From contig NZ_JAACYW010000061.1 in assembly GCF_015356825.1 (NCBI RefSeq), positions 1-46,796 of the forward strand: DNA of 46,796 nucleotides, written 5' to 3'. This document shows, in pieces, positions 38,523-45,853 of this stretch (position 1 is the first letter of the stretch; each line of letters starts with the position of its first letter). Origin of the DNA: Catenulispora rubra (GTDB taxonomy: Bacteria > Actinomycetota > Actinomycetes > Streptomycetales > Catenulisporaceae). The notes beneath the pieces were generated by a model. That model did not search any database. It had not been told where the DNA came from and saw only the letters and a program-made list of their open reading frames with translations. A program made the translations under genes and the position numbers.

Positions 38523-38828
38523 GTGACAGTTGAACCGTACCGGGGTTGCGCCGCACTCCCTGGCAACCACGGGCAGGAATCAGAGGACTGCGATCCCCGC
38601 GTCATCGAAGCCGGGGAATGGCGTTGCGAGGTCGAAGGACTCGATCTGACTCTGGCCTTCCTGCGCGGCAAACGGGACAAGGCCCGACGCTTCCAGCGCA
38701 TCGTGCCCGTTGCCCTCGCAGTGCCCGCCGTCCCACGGGTAGGGCCTGAGACACGGCAATGCCCCTGGCCGGTGGTGCTGCCAGGGGCATTACTCGGACG
38801 TGCCGCGGTGCTCACGCCCCGGTCCTGA
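38523..38828 (+). CDS. Possible small hypothetical protein
   Basis: A 101-codon frame starts at GTG 38523 after a GGGGAGG-rich stretch. It encodes EAGEWRCEVEGLDLTLAFLR followed by a basic helix. No domain is recognised, codon use is only moderately gene-like, and the C-terminal part runs through the hairpin at 38758, so the real end may differ. It diverges from the DUF6884-like gene. Confidence 0.35.
   Translation: MTVEPYRGCAALPGNHGQESEDCDPRVIEAGEWRCEVEGLDLTLAFLRGKRDKARRFQRIVPVALAVPAVPRVGPETRQCPWPVVLPGALLGRAAVLTPRS
38758..38791. terminator. Strong 12-bp hairpin
   Basis: AATGCCCCTGGC (38758-38769) pairs perfectly with GCCAGGGGCATT (38780-38791) around a 10-base loop. It may end the small plus-strand gene or the minus-strand 33-residue gene 100 bp away. 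Confidence 0.7.
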
Positions 38829-38890
38829 GCGGTGACGAGGTCCAGGCTGCGTTGACTGGCGCTGGATCGGGGTTGCGGGGCGCGAGGCGG

Positions 38891-38992
38891 TCACTTCTTG
38901 GTGGTCTTGGCGAGCTGGGTCTTGCGCTCGGCCTCGGCCTTCTGCCGGGCGGCGGCGATCTGCAGTCGGGCGGTGACGACTTCGCTGTTCAC
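38891..38992 (-). CDS. 33-residue small basic protein
   Basis: GTG 38992 to TGA 38891 encodes 33 residues beginning MNSEVVTARLQIAAARQKAE and ending QLAKTTKK, a single amphipathic, highly charged helix. GAGGAG (38998-39003) lies 5 bases before the start and nearly every codon ends in G or C, which strongly supports a real gene. No function is known to me; the helix with alternating Lys/Arg/Glu could be a nucleic-acid or protein-binding small protein. Confidence 0.7.
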   Translation of the reverse strand: MNSEVVTARLQIAAARQKAEAERKTQLAKTTKK

Positions 38993-39112
38993 TGTGGCTC
39001 CTCGGGATCGTTCTATGGATTCTGCTTCGCTTACACCTGTGATTCTAAGGCATGGTGCGTTAGGCGCTGACTAATTAAAGGTGAATACTGCCTCTGGGGA
39101 CTGATTCCGGAG

Positions 39113-39340
39113 GTGATCCCCGTCACTGCCCAGGTGGCGGCGGCCCTGCGTATCTGGCGCGGCTTCGTCCGCTGGCGCTATCGGCGCCTGTGGGTCGATA
39201 CCGACGGCTGCGGGATCTTCGAGTGCTGTGGCTCGCCGTGGGAAGCCCGTGAGATCTTGGAGCGGGTGATGACTTCCATGTCCGAGCGCAGCGCCCGTGA
39301 GCTGCGTCGACTCGTCGACCGGCTCGACGCGATGTACTGA
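39113..39340 (+). CDS. Small hypothetical protein, 75 residues
   Basis: The frame encodes a basic N-terminal helix (LRIWRGFVRWRYRRLWVDTD), two cysteines in FECCGSPWE, and a C-terminal helix ARELRRLVDRLDAMY with EREL-type charge pattern common in small actinobacterial proteins. GGAGG (39109-39113) overlaps the first base of GTG 39113, so the start is uncertain; GTG 39134 is an alternative. AT-rich CTAATTAAAG 30 bp upstream may be the promoter. Confidence 0.5.
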   Translation: MIPVTAQVAAALRIWRGFVRWRYRRLWVDTDGCGIFECCGSPWEAREILERVMTSMSERSARELRRLVDRLDAMY

Positions 39341-39407
39341 CCTGCACCAGCGAAGCTGCGCTGTCCGGCGGGAGCGGCGTTGGGGCTGGGTAGTGGTGCT
39401 CGTCAGC

Positions 39408-40550
39408 TCAGCGATCGAAGGCGGCTTGCTGGGCGGCGAGGGCGAGCGCCCCGAGCAGTTCGGCGCGGCGGCCGTTCTCGGCGGCGAGGACGGCCACCGC
39501 CTCCGAGGTCGCGGGTTGGGAGTAGCGGTCGATCGAGTCGCGGAGGCCGTCGATCACCGCCGTTCCGTATTCGCCGAGTTCGCCGCCGAGGATGACGGCT
39601 GCGGGGTTGAGGCAGTTGCACAGGTCCGCGACGACTCGGCCGATGGTGCGGCCGGCTTCGGCGAGTATGCGGCGGGCCACGGGGTCGTCCGCGGCGAGGA
39701 CCGGATCGACCAGGGTGGGGCGCAGGCGGCTGAGTTCGGTGCGGATGATGTCGATCGAGACGGTGGTCTCCAGGCACCCGCGGTTGCCGCATCGGCACCA
39801 TTGCGCGACGCCGGGGATCTGGGTGTGCCCGATCTCGCCGGCGATGCCGGAGGCGCCGCGGTAGGGCTGGCCGCCGAGCACGATGCTGGCGCCGATGCCG
39901 TGCGAGGCCTTGACGTAGATGAAGTCGCCTGCGCCGCGGCCGGCGCCGAAGCGCAGCTCGCCCAGGGCGCCGAGGTTGGCGTCGTTGTCGATGGCCACCG
40001 GGTGCCCGATGCGGCGTTCCAGCTCGATGGCCGGGGACAGCTCGATCCAGTCGGCGAGGATGGTGGGGGAGCGCACCTTGCGTTCCGGGGCGTTGTCGAG
40101 CGGGCCGGGTATGCCGGCCGCGGCGGCCAGCACAGCGTCCTGATCGGCGCCGGCGTCGGCGAGGACGGCGGTGACCAGGTCCGCGCAGCAGTCCATGGCG
40201 CGCGCGGCGTTGGTGTCGACGTCGAGCTCGGTGATGCGCTCCGCGCGGATGCCGCCGGCCATGTCGGCCGCGGCGACCCGGACGTGGTTGTGGCCGAAGT
40301 CGATCGCGAGCAGGACGCCGTCCGGCAGCACCGGGGCCAGCACCAGCGAGGGGCGCCCGCTGCCGGAACCGGGTCCTTTGGCGGGTCCGGCGCGTTCGAC
40401 GAGCCGGCCGGTGTCGATCAGCTCGGTGACCAGATTCGACACGGCGCTGCGCGACAGCCGGGTGAGCGCGGAGACTTCGGCGCGGGTGATGGTTCCGTGC
40501 TCGCGTACCACGTCGAAGACCCGCCGGAGGTTCGCATCCCTCGTAGTCAC
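39408..40550 (-). CDS. ROK-family transcriptional regulator (NagC/XylR type)
   Basis: The 380-residue protein has an N-terminal winged HTH (ITRAEVSALTRLSRSAVSNL) and a ROK sugar-kinase-like domain (about 80-370) with the ATP-fold start LLAIDFGHNHVRVA, AIDNDANLGALGE, EIGHTQ and the zinc site C-x-C-x4-C in QWCRCGNRGCLE. ROK repressors bind sugars and release DNA. GTG 40550 is the start, with GAAGG just before it. It is divergent from the GH3 beta-glucosidase, and a 22-bp palindrome lies in the 213-bp gap, so it probably controls that gene and itself in response to a glucoside or glucose derivative. Confidence 0.93.
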   Translation of the reverse strand: MTTRDANLRRVFDVVREHGTITRAEVSALTRLSRSAVSNLVTELIDTGRLVERAGPAKGPGSGSGRPSLVLAPVLPDGVLLAIDFGHNHVRVAAADMAGGIRAERITELDVDTNAARAMDCCADLVTAVLADAGADQDAVLAAAAGIPGPLDNAPERKVRSPTILADWIELSPAIELERRIGHPVAIDNDANLGALGELRFGAGRGAGDFIYVKASHGIGASIVLGGQPYRGASGIAGEIGHTQIPGVAQWCRCGNRGCLETTVSIDIIRTELSRLRPTLVDPVLAADDPVARRILAEAGRTIGRVVADLCNCLNPAAVILGGELGEYGTAVIDGLRDSIDRYSQPATSEAVAVLAAENGRRAELLGALALAAQQAAFDR

Positions 40551-40584
40551 CTTCGCAGCATAGGTACGACATCGGGCATTAATC

Positions 40585-40598
40585 TATGGCCCGCCATA
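40585..40598. promoter_or_regulatory. Minor dyad TATGG-N4-CCATA
   Basis: A perfect 5-bp-arm dyad followed by an A tract lies 35 bp upstream of the ROK gene. It could be a second operator for autoregulation; the evidence is weak. Confidence 0.3.
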
Positions 40599-40655
40599 AA
40601 AAATCTCTCATGCTCTTGCGCAGAACCTATCCTCACCAGCGGGTTCCCTCTCTCC

Positions 40656-40677
40656 TTTAATCCAGATCAGGATTAAA
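40656..40677. promoter_or_regulatory. ROK operator (TTTAATCC-N6-GGATTAAA)
   Basis: Two perfect 8-bp arms with a 6-base spacer form a 22-bp palindrome in the divergent ROK/GH3 gap, 106 bp from the ROK start and 87 bp from the GH3 start. Its AT-rich arms stand out in this GC-rich DNA. ROK repressors bind inverted repeats of this size. Confidence 0.75.
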
Positions 40678-40763
40678 ACGCGGATTCATTGACAGGATTG
40701 GGTGCGGAGAGAGATAAAACCCTGAAACTTCCACCGTTGGTGTCCCTCTCCCAGGAGCCCTTC

Positions 40764-43700
40764 ATGAGTACGGTGAGATCTTTGCTGCGCCCCTTCGTCC
40801 CTCTCGTCTTGGTCGGCGCGGCGATCACCATCCCAGCCTCCACCACCACCACGGTCGCGCACGCCGCCAACACGGCCTGCCCCTGGATCGGCTCGACCGC
40901 ACCGGTCGACACCAAAGTCGGCCAGGTGCTGGGCCAGATGACCATCGACGAGAAGATCAGCATGGTGCACGGAGCCGGCGGTTCCGCGTATACCGGCTTC
41001 ATTCCCGGCGACACCAGGCTGTGCATACCCACGCTGAAGATGCAGGACGGACCGGTCGGGGTCCGCATGAACAACACCACCCAGCTTCCGGCAGCCGCCG
41101 ATCTGGCCGCGTCGTTCGACCCGTCGCTGGCCGCCTCGTACGGCGCGGTGATCGGTGCCGAGGACAAGACCAAAGGTGCCGAGGTGGACCTCGGCCCGAC
41201 CATCAACATCGTGCGGGACCCGCGCTGGGGACGCGCCTTCGAGTCCTACAGCGAGGACCCCTACCTGACCGGGCAGATTGCCGCCGGCGACATCAACGGC
41301 ATCCAGTCGCAAGGCGTGATGGCGCAGGTCAAACACTGGGCCGTCTACAACCAGGAGACCAACCGCAACACCCCGGCGGACAACGCCGTCATCGACGACC
41401 GCAGCGTGCACGAGATCTACACCTCGGCGTTCGGCGCGGTCGTGGCCCAGTCGCAGCCCTCGTCGGCGATGTGCTCCTACAGCAGCGTCAACGGCGTGTA
41501 CGCCTGCGAGAACGCCTACCTGAACACGATCCTCAAGGACGACTTCGGCTTCTCAGGGTTCATCACCTCCGACTGGGGCGCCACACACTCCACGGTCGCC
41601 TCGGCCAACGCCGGCATGGACATGCAGATGCCTGACGACTCCTACTTCGGCGCCGCGCTCAAGCAGGCCGTGCAGTCCGGTCAGGTCGCGCAGAGCCGCC
41701 TGGACGACATGGTCAGCCGCATCCTGCGCGAGGAGTTCCGCTTCGGGCTGTTCGACCACCCGCTGCCCGACACGCCTGACGCGATCGCCTCCACGCCGGC
41801 GCACGTCACCGCCGCTCAGCAAATCAGCCAGGACGGCACGGTCCTGCTCAAGAACACCGGCGGCATGCTCCCACTCGACGCGAGCAAGCTCCACTCGATC
41901 GCGGTCATCGGCGACGACACCATGACCGCCGGCGGCGGCAGCGCCACGGTCGCCGGTACCGGCACGATCACCCCGTACGCCGGCATCAAGGCCCGCGCCG
42001 GCTCCGGCGTGGATGTCGAATACGCCTCGGGCGGCCAGGGCACCCAGCAGTACCCGGCTGTCGACAGCAAGTACCTCACCCCGTCCACCGGCACCGGGAA
42101 CGGCCTGTCAGGCGCCTACTACAACAACATGACGCTGTCCGGCACCCCGGTCGCCACGCGCACAGACGCGCAGGTCTCCTTCAACTGGTCCGGCACTTCC
42201 CCCATCGCCGGCCTCGGCACCACGGGCTACTCCACGAAGTGGACCGGCACCCTCACCCCGCCGACGACCGGCACCTACACCTTCGGCCTGTCCAGCGATG
42301 ACGGCAGCCGGCTGTTCATCAACGGCCAGCAGGTCATCGACAACTGGCGCGACCAGGCGTCCACCACCGAGACCGCGCAGGTGCCCCTGACCGCCGGGCA
42401 GCCGGTCCAGGTCGAAGTCGACTACTACCAGAACGGCGGCGACGCGTCGGTCAACTTCGGCTGGCTGCCCCCGGGCCCCGACCCGATCAGCCAGGCCGCG
42501 GCGCTGGCCGCCCGATCCGACGTGGCCGTCGTCTACGCCAACGACTTCGAGTCCGAGGGTGGCGACCTGGCGAACATCGACCTGCCCGGCACGCAGAACC
42601 AGCTGATCAGCGCGGTGGCCGCGGCGAACCCGAACACGGTCGTGGTGCTGAACACCGGCAGCGCGGTCACCATGCCGTGGCTGAACCAGGTCAAGGGCGT
42701 CTTCGAAGCGTGGTATCCCGGTCAACAGGCGGGCACCGCCATCGCCTCGCTGCTGTTCGGCGACACCAACCCCTCCGGCAAGCTGCCGGTGACCTTCCCG
42801 ACCTCCCTGGCACAGGTACCGGCGAACACCGCGGCGCAGTGGCCCGGCGTCAACGGCCAGGTGCAGTACTCCGAGGGCCTGGACGTCGGCTACCGCTGGT
42901 ACGACGCCAAGGGCCTGACACCTCTGTTCCCGTTCGGATACGGCCTGTCCTACACCAGCTTCTCCTTCAGCCACCTGCACATCGCGGCGCCCACACTGCA
43001 CGAGCACGGCAGCCTGCAGGTCACCGCGGACGTCACCAACACCGGCAAGCGCGCCGGCTCCGAGGTCGCGCAGCTGTACCTGACCGACCCGGCGTCCACC
43101 GGCGAGCCGGCCAGCCAGCTCAAGGGATTCCAGAAGGTGCAGCTCGCCCCCGGGCAGACCAAGAAGGTGCACTTCAGCCTGAGCGCGCAGGACGCGTCCT
43201 ACTGGGACACCGCCGCGCAGGCCTGGACCCTCGGCGCAGGCAACTACACCGTGCGGGTGGGCGACTCCTCACGCAGCCTGCCGCTGACCGGCACGTTCGA
43301 CGTCAACCACACCACCGGCCCGCGCTCCACCGCAGTCACCGCCCCCGCGGTGGCCACGGCCGGCAGCACGCTGTCGGTGTCCACCGCGTTCACCAACGGC
43401 GCGACCACCGTGGTGCGGCAGGCGAAGACGAGCCTGACCGTTCCGGCCGGCTGGACGGCCAAGGCCACGACTCCCAACGTCTTCAGGACCGTCGCGGCCG
43501 GTCAGACCGTCAAGACCACCTGGACCGTGACCATGCCGAACACGGCACACGGCGGCTCGGCGACCCTGTCGGCAGCCACCGCCTACGCCGGCCGCGGTAC
43601 GCACGCTGCGGGAACGGCCGCCGTGAACGTCGCCTTCGCCAACCTCGGCGCCGCCTATGACACCGTGGGCGTCAGCGACGACGCCAACCCCACTGCAGGA

Positions 43701-44177
43701 AACCTCGACGGAGGCGGCTACAGCTTCTCCGCTCAGGCGTTGGCCTCGGTCGGCGTGACATCGGGAGCGAGCGTCGCCGGATTCACCTGGCCCGGCATCG
43801 CAGCCGGGCAGCCGGACGCGGTGACCACGAACGGCCAGATCATCGCGACGGGCGGATCCGGTACCAGCCTGTCCTTCCTCGGTGCCGGCACCTTCGGCAC
43901 TCAGACCGGCACGGTCACCGTCACCTACACCGACGGCAGCACCTCGTCGGCACCGATCACCCTCGCCGACTGGTACGCCGACGCGGCAGTACCCGGCTGC
44001 ACCCTCGCGGTCACCACGCCGTACTGGAACCGCCCGGCCGGAAGCACGCTCCCCGCCAACCAGAAGGTGAGTCTGTACGCGACTTCCGTGCCGCTGTCGG
44101 CCGGAAAACAGATCGCTTATGTGACGCTGCCGAGCAACACTCAGCTCCACATCTTCGCAACGGCGTTGGCTGGATAG
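40764..44177 (+). CDS. Secreted GH3 beta-glucosidase with PA14 insert
   Basis: The 1137-residue protein has a signal peptide (about 1-33), the GH3 N-terminal barrel (about 45-340; KMQDGPVGVR, VKHWAVYNQETNRN and the nucleophile D270 in ITSDWGATHS), the C-terminal sandwich domain split by a PA14 domain (about 445-575; TGTYTFGLSSDDGSRLFING), with an acid/base candidate E598 in DFESEGGD, a fibronectin III-like domain (about 740-855), a NEW3-like domain, and a C-terminal NPCBM-like region (about 960-1137). PA14 in GH3 enzymes shapes the substrate pocket. It should release glucose from short beta-glucosides outside the cell. CAGGAG lies before ATG 40764. Control by the ROK regulator is likely. Confidence 0.95.
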   Translation: MSTVRSLLRPFVPLVLVGAAITIPASTTTTVAHAANTACPWIGSTAPVDTKVGQVLGQMTIDEKISMVHGAGGSAYTGFIPGDTRLCIPTLKMQDGPVGVRMNNTTQLPAAADLAASFDPSLAASYGAVIGAEDKTKGAEVDLGPTINIVRDPRWGRAFESYSEDPYLTGQIAAGDINGIQSQGVMAQVKHWAVYNQETNRNTPADNAVIDDRSVHEIYTSAFGAVVAQSQPSSAMCSYSSVNGVYACENAYLNTILKDDFGFSGFITSDWGATHSTVASANAGMDMQMPDDSYFGAALKQAVQSGQVAQSRLDDMVSRILREEFRFGLFDHPLPDTPDAIASTPAHVTAAQQISQDGTVLLKNTGGMLPLDASKLHSIAVIGDDTMTAGGGSATVAGTGTITPYAGIKARAGSGVDVEYASGGQGTQQYPAVDSKYLTPSTGTGNGLSGAYYNNMTLSGTPVATRTDAQVSFNWSGTSPIAGLGTTGYSTKWTGTLTPPTTGTYTFGLSSDDGSRLFINGQQVIDNWRDQASTTETAQVPLTAGQPVQVEVDYYQNGGDASVNFGWLPPGPDPISQAAALAARSDVAVVYANDFESEGGDLANIDLPGTQNQLISAVAAANPNTVVVLNTGSAVTMPWLNQVKGVFEAWYPGQQAGTAIASLLFGDTNPSGKLPVTFPTSLAQVPANTAAQWPGVNGQVQYSEGLDVGYRWYDAKGLTPLFPFGYGLSYTSFSFSHLHIAAPTLHEHGSLQVTADVTNTGKRAGSEVAQLYLTDPASTGEPASQLKGFQKVQLAPGQTKKVHFSLSAQDASYWDTAAQAWTLGAGNYTVRVGDSSRSLPLTGTFDVNHTTGPRSTAVTAPAVATAGSTLSVSTAFTNGATTVVRQAKTSLTVPAGWTAKATTPNVFRTVAAGQTVKTTWTVTMPNTAHGGSATLSAATAYAGRGTHAAGTAAVNVAFANLGAAYDTVGVSDDANPTAGNLDGGGYSFSAQALASVGVTSGASVAGFTWPGIAAGQPDAVTTNGQIIATGGSGTSLSFLGAGTFGTQTGTVTVTYTDGSTSSAPITLADWYADAAVPGCTLAVTTPYWNRPAGSTLPANQKVSLYATSVPLSAGKQIAYVTLPSNTQLHIFATALAG

Positions 44178-44198
44178 TCGCCAGCCAGCCCTGAACAG

Positions 44199-44242
44199 AC
44201 CTCTCCCACCGCGGGTTGGCACCACGCCGCGGTGGGAGAGGT
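44199..44242 (+). terminator. Strong 16-bp hairpin after the GH3 gene
   Basis: The stem from ACCTCTCCCACCGCGG (44199-44214) is perfectly complementary to 44227-44242, with a 12-base loop, 21 bp after the stop. It is the strongest terminator in the window. Confidence 0.9.
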
Positions 44243-44287
44243 GGTTCTGCGAGTGTTATACGCGCGGTCGGCCCGGGCGTCTGCGCG

Positions 44288-44330
44288 CTTCCAATTCGAT
44301 GGTCGCAGGTTCGAATTCTGTGTCGGAGGA
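44288..44330 (+). other. tRNA-like 3' fragment
   Basis: GCAGG-TTCGAAT-TCTGT (44305-44321) has the loop and nearly the stem of a tRNA T-arm (GGTTCGAAT plus a G-T closing pair), followed by a GTCGGAG acceptor-like stretch. No matching 5' acceptor CTCCGAC, D-arm or paired anticodon stem is found upstream. It could be a residual attachment site from an element that integrates into a tRNA gene, or coincidence. Confidence 0.25.
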
Positions 44331-44343
44331 TGGACCCGCTCGG

Positions 44344-44784
44344 TCAGCGGCGGCTGGTGGCCAGGACGACGAGGAACTGGCCGCCGCCCGGCTCGACGGC
44401 TGCGGTCACCGGCAGCCCCGGTGCCAGCCGGGAGAACCGGTCCGCCAGCCAATCCGCTGCGTCTTGGGCGTCCTGCTTGGTCGGGCAGCGGCCCACCACC
44501 TCGCGGCCCCCCTTGCGCTCCAGCCTCTCGGCGACGGCGATCAGCGGCGCGGGTTCGACCACGTACAGGTGGTCCGGCCAGGCGATGACCGCCTGGACCG
44601 CGCCCTTGCGGGTGTTGCATCCGCGGTGCGCGAGCCGCTCGGTGACCTTGGCCTTGCGGTCGGCGGTCCGGCTGTCGACGCTGGGCCCCCGCGGGTCGTT
44701 CACCGACATGTCGGGGTCGACCGGCTCGTCGCACACCCAGCACCGCCAGCCGTCGCGTTCGGCCACGTCATCGAGGAGAGTCAC
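44344..44784 (-). CDS. HNH-type zinc-binding protein, probable endonuclease
   Basis: The 146-residue protein has C15-x2-C18 (WRCWVCDEPV) and H53-x2-C56-N57 (AHRGCNTRKGA), the zinc-ribbon and HxxCN pattern that frames many HNH nucleases. The central catalytic His pair is less clear (no DHI/DHV box), so activity is uncertain. The second half (about 70-146) is an alpha/beta unit with ASCII-like symmetry to no family I know. GTG 44784 is the start; a ribosome site is not obvious. Confidence 0.6.
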   Translation of the reverse strand: MTLLDDVAERDGWRCWVCDEPVDPDMSVNDPRGPSVDSRTADRKAKVTERLAHRGCNTRKGAVQAVIAWPDHLYVVEPAPLIAVAERLERKGGREVVGRCPTKQDAQDAADWLADRFSRLAPGLPVTAAVEPGGGQFLVVLATSRR

Positions 44785-44802
44785 CCGAGCAGACTAGCTC
44801 GC

Positions 44803-45831
44803 TCACCAGTCCTCGGCTCCCTCGAAGGAGGTCGGCTCGGGCCGATAGCGCAGGATCTCGCGGGCGGCGCTGATGTCCAGGGTCCGTTCGAGGGCGAGGT
44901 GACGGACCGCGTAGCGGGTCAGCCGCGGTGGCTTCGGCGCCTTCTCCGATCCAGCGAGGCTGGTCAACAGCCGCGCGGCGCGCGCCATGGCTTCGGCGGT
45001 GGCGGCGATCGGGTAGGCGGCGCGGTAGGGCAGGTAGATGGGGACGGCTTTCGGGCTGCGGGCTTTGAGGATGGCGCGTAGGGCGTCGTCGAGGGTGACG
45101 GGTTCGGCGTCGGTGATGTTGAAGGTGCGACGGCTCAGAAGGTGCTCGCTTGGAGTGGTGGCGGCCAGGAGGCAGGCCTGCGCGAGGTTGCCGACGGAGG
45201 TGAGGCTGACGCGCTGGCGTCCGTCGCCGGTGGCGAACAGTCGGGGGCCGAGCGGGGTGGGGCGGATCGCGTCGAGTAGGCGTGGCAGCAGAGTGGTGTC
45301 CCCGGGGCCGTAGACGGCGTGGGGGCGCAGGATGGTCGCGGTGCGGCCTTCACGCCTCAAGTGGTCCTCGGCTTCGGATTTGCTGCGTCCGTAGGCGTCG
45401 GGCAGGTCGTGGGCGGGTGGGGCGTCGGTCTCGGTGGCGTTGACGGTCGGGATCCGGGGTGCGTAGACGCTGGCGGTGGATACGTGGACGAAGATGACGG
45501 AGCCTTCGCCGGGATGCTCAGGGTGGCCACAGAACGTGTCGTAGACGTGGGCGGTGCCGTCGACGTTGGTGCGGCGCAGGTCGGCCAGGCGCCCGAAGTC
45601 GGTGACGCTGCCGGCGCAGTGGACGACGGCGTCGACCTCCGGCGGGTCGGCGAGGACTCCGGCGGCGATGTCCCAGCGGCGGTAGGGAGCGTCGGCGAGG
45701 TGCGTGGGGTCGAGGGCCGAGGCGGGGCGGCGTCCGAAGGCGTGGACCTGGTGGCCTGCGGCGACGGCGGCCCGGGTGACGGCTCCGCCGATGAAGCCCG
45801 ACGCGCCTGTGACGGCGATGCGCCTGGTCAC
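44803..45831 (-). CDS. NAD(P)-dependent epimerase/dehydratase-family (OleD-like) dehydrogenase
   Basis: The 342-residue short-chain dehydrogenase of the extended type has the nucleotide motif IAVTGASGFIGGAV at its N-terminus, HCAGSV, a Ser in HVSTASVY and the catalytic pair Y-x3-K in AYGRSKSEAEDH. Such proteins of the 3-beta-HSD branch reduce beta-keto acids when next to an AMP ligase, as OleD does with OleC. Three in-frame GTG codons (45849, 45840, 45831) lie within a 9-bp GTGACTCCG repeat; I chose 45831, which starts VTRRIAVTG, the family norm. The ligase stop is 22 bp upstream, so they form one operon. Confidence 0.85.
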   Translation of the reverse strand: MTRRIAVTGASGFIGGAVTRAAVAAGHQVHAFGRRPASALDPTHLADAPYRRWDIAAGVLADPPEVDAVVHCAGSVTDFGRLADLRRTNVDGTAHVYDTFCGHPEHPGEGSVIFVHVSTASVYAPRIPTVNATETDAPPAHDLPDAYGRSKSEAEDHLRREGRTATILRPHAVYGPGDTTLLPRLLDAIRPTPLGPRLFATGDGRQRVSLTSVGNLAQACLLAATTPSEHLLSRRTFNITDAEPVTLDDALRAILKARSPKAVPIYLPYRAAYPIAATAEAMARAARLLTSLAGSEKAPKPPRLTRYAVRHLALERTLDISAAREILRYRPEPTSFEGAEDW

Positions 45832-45853
45832 CGGAGTCACCGGAGTCACTGGG

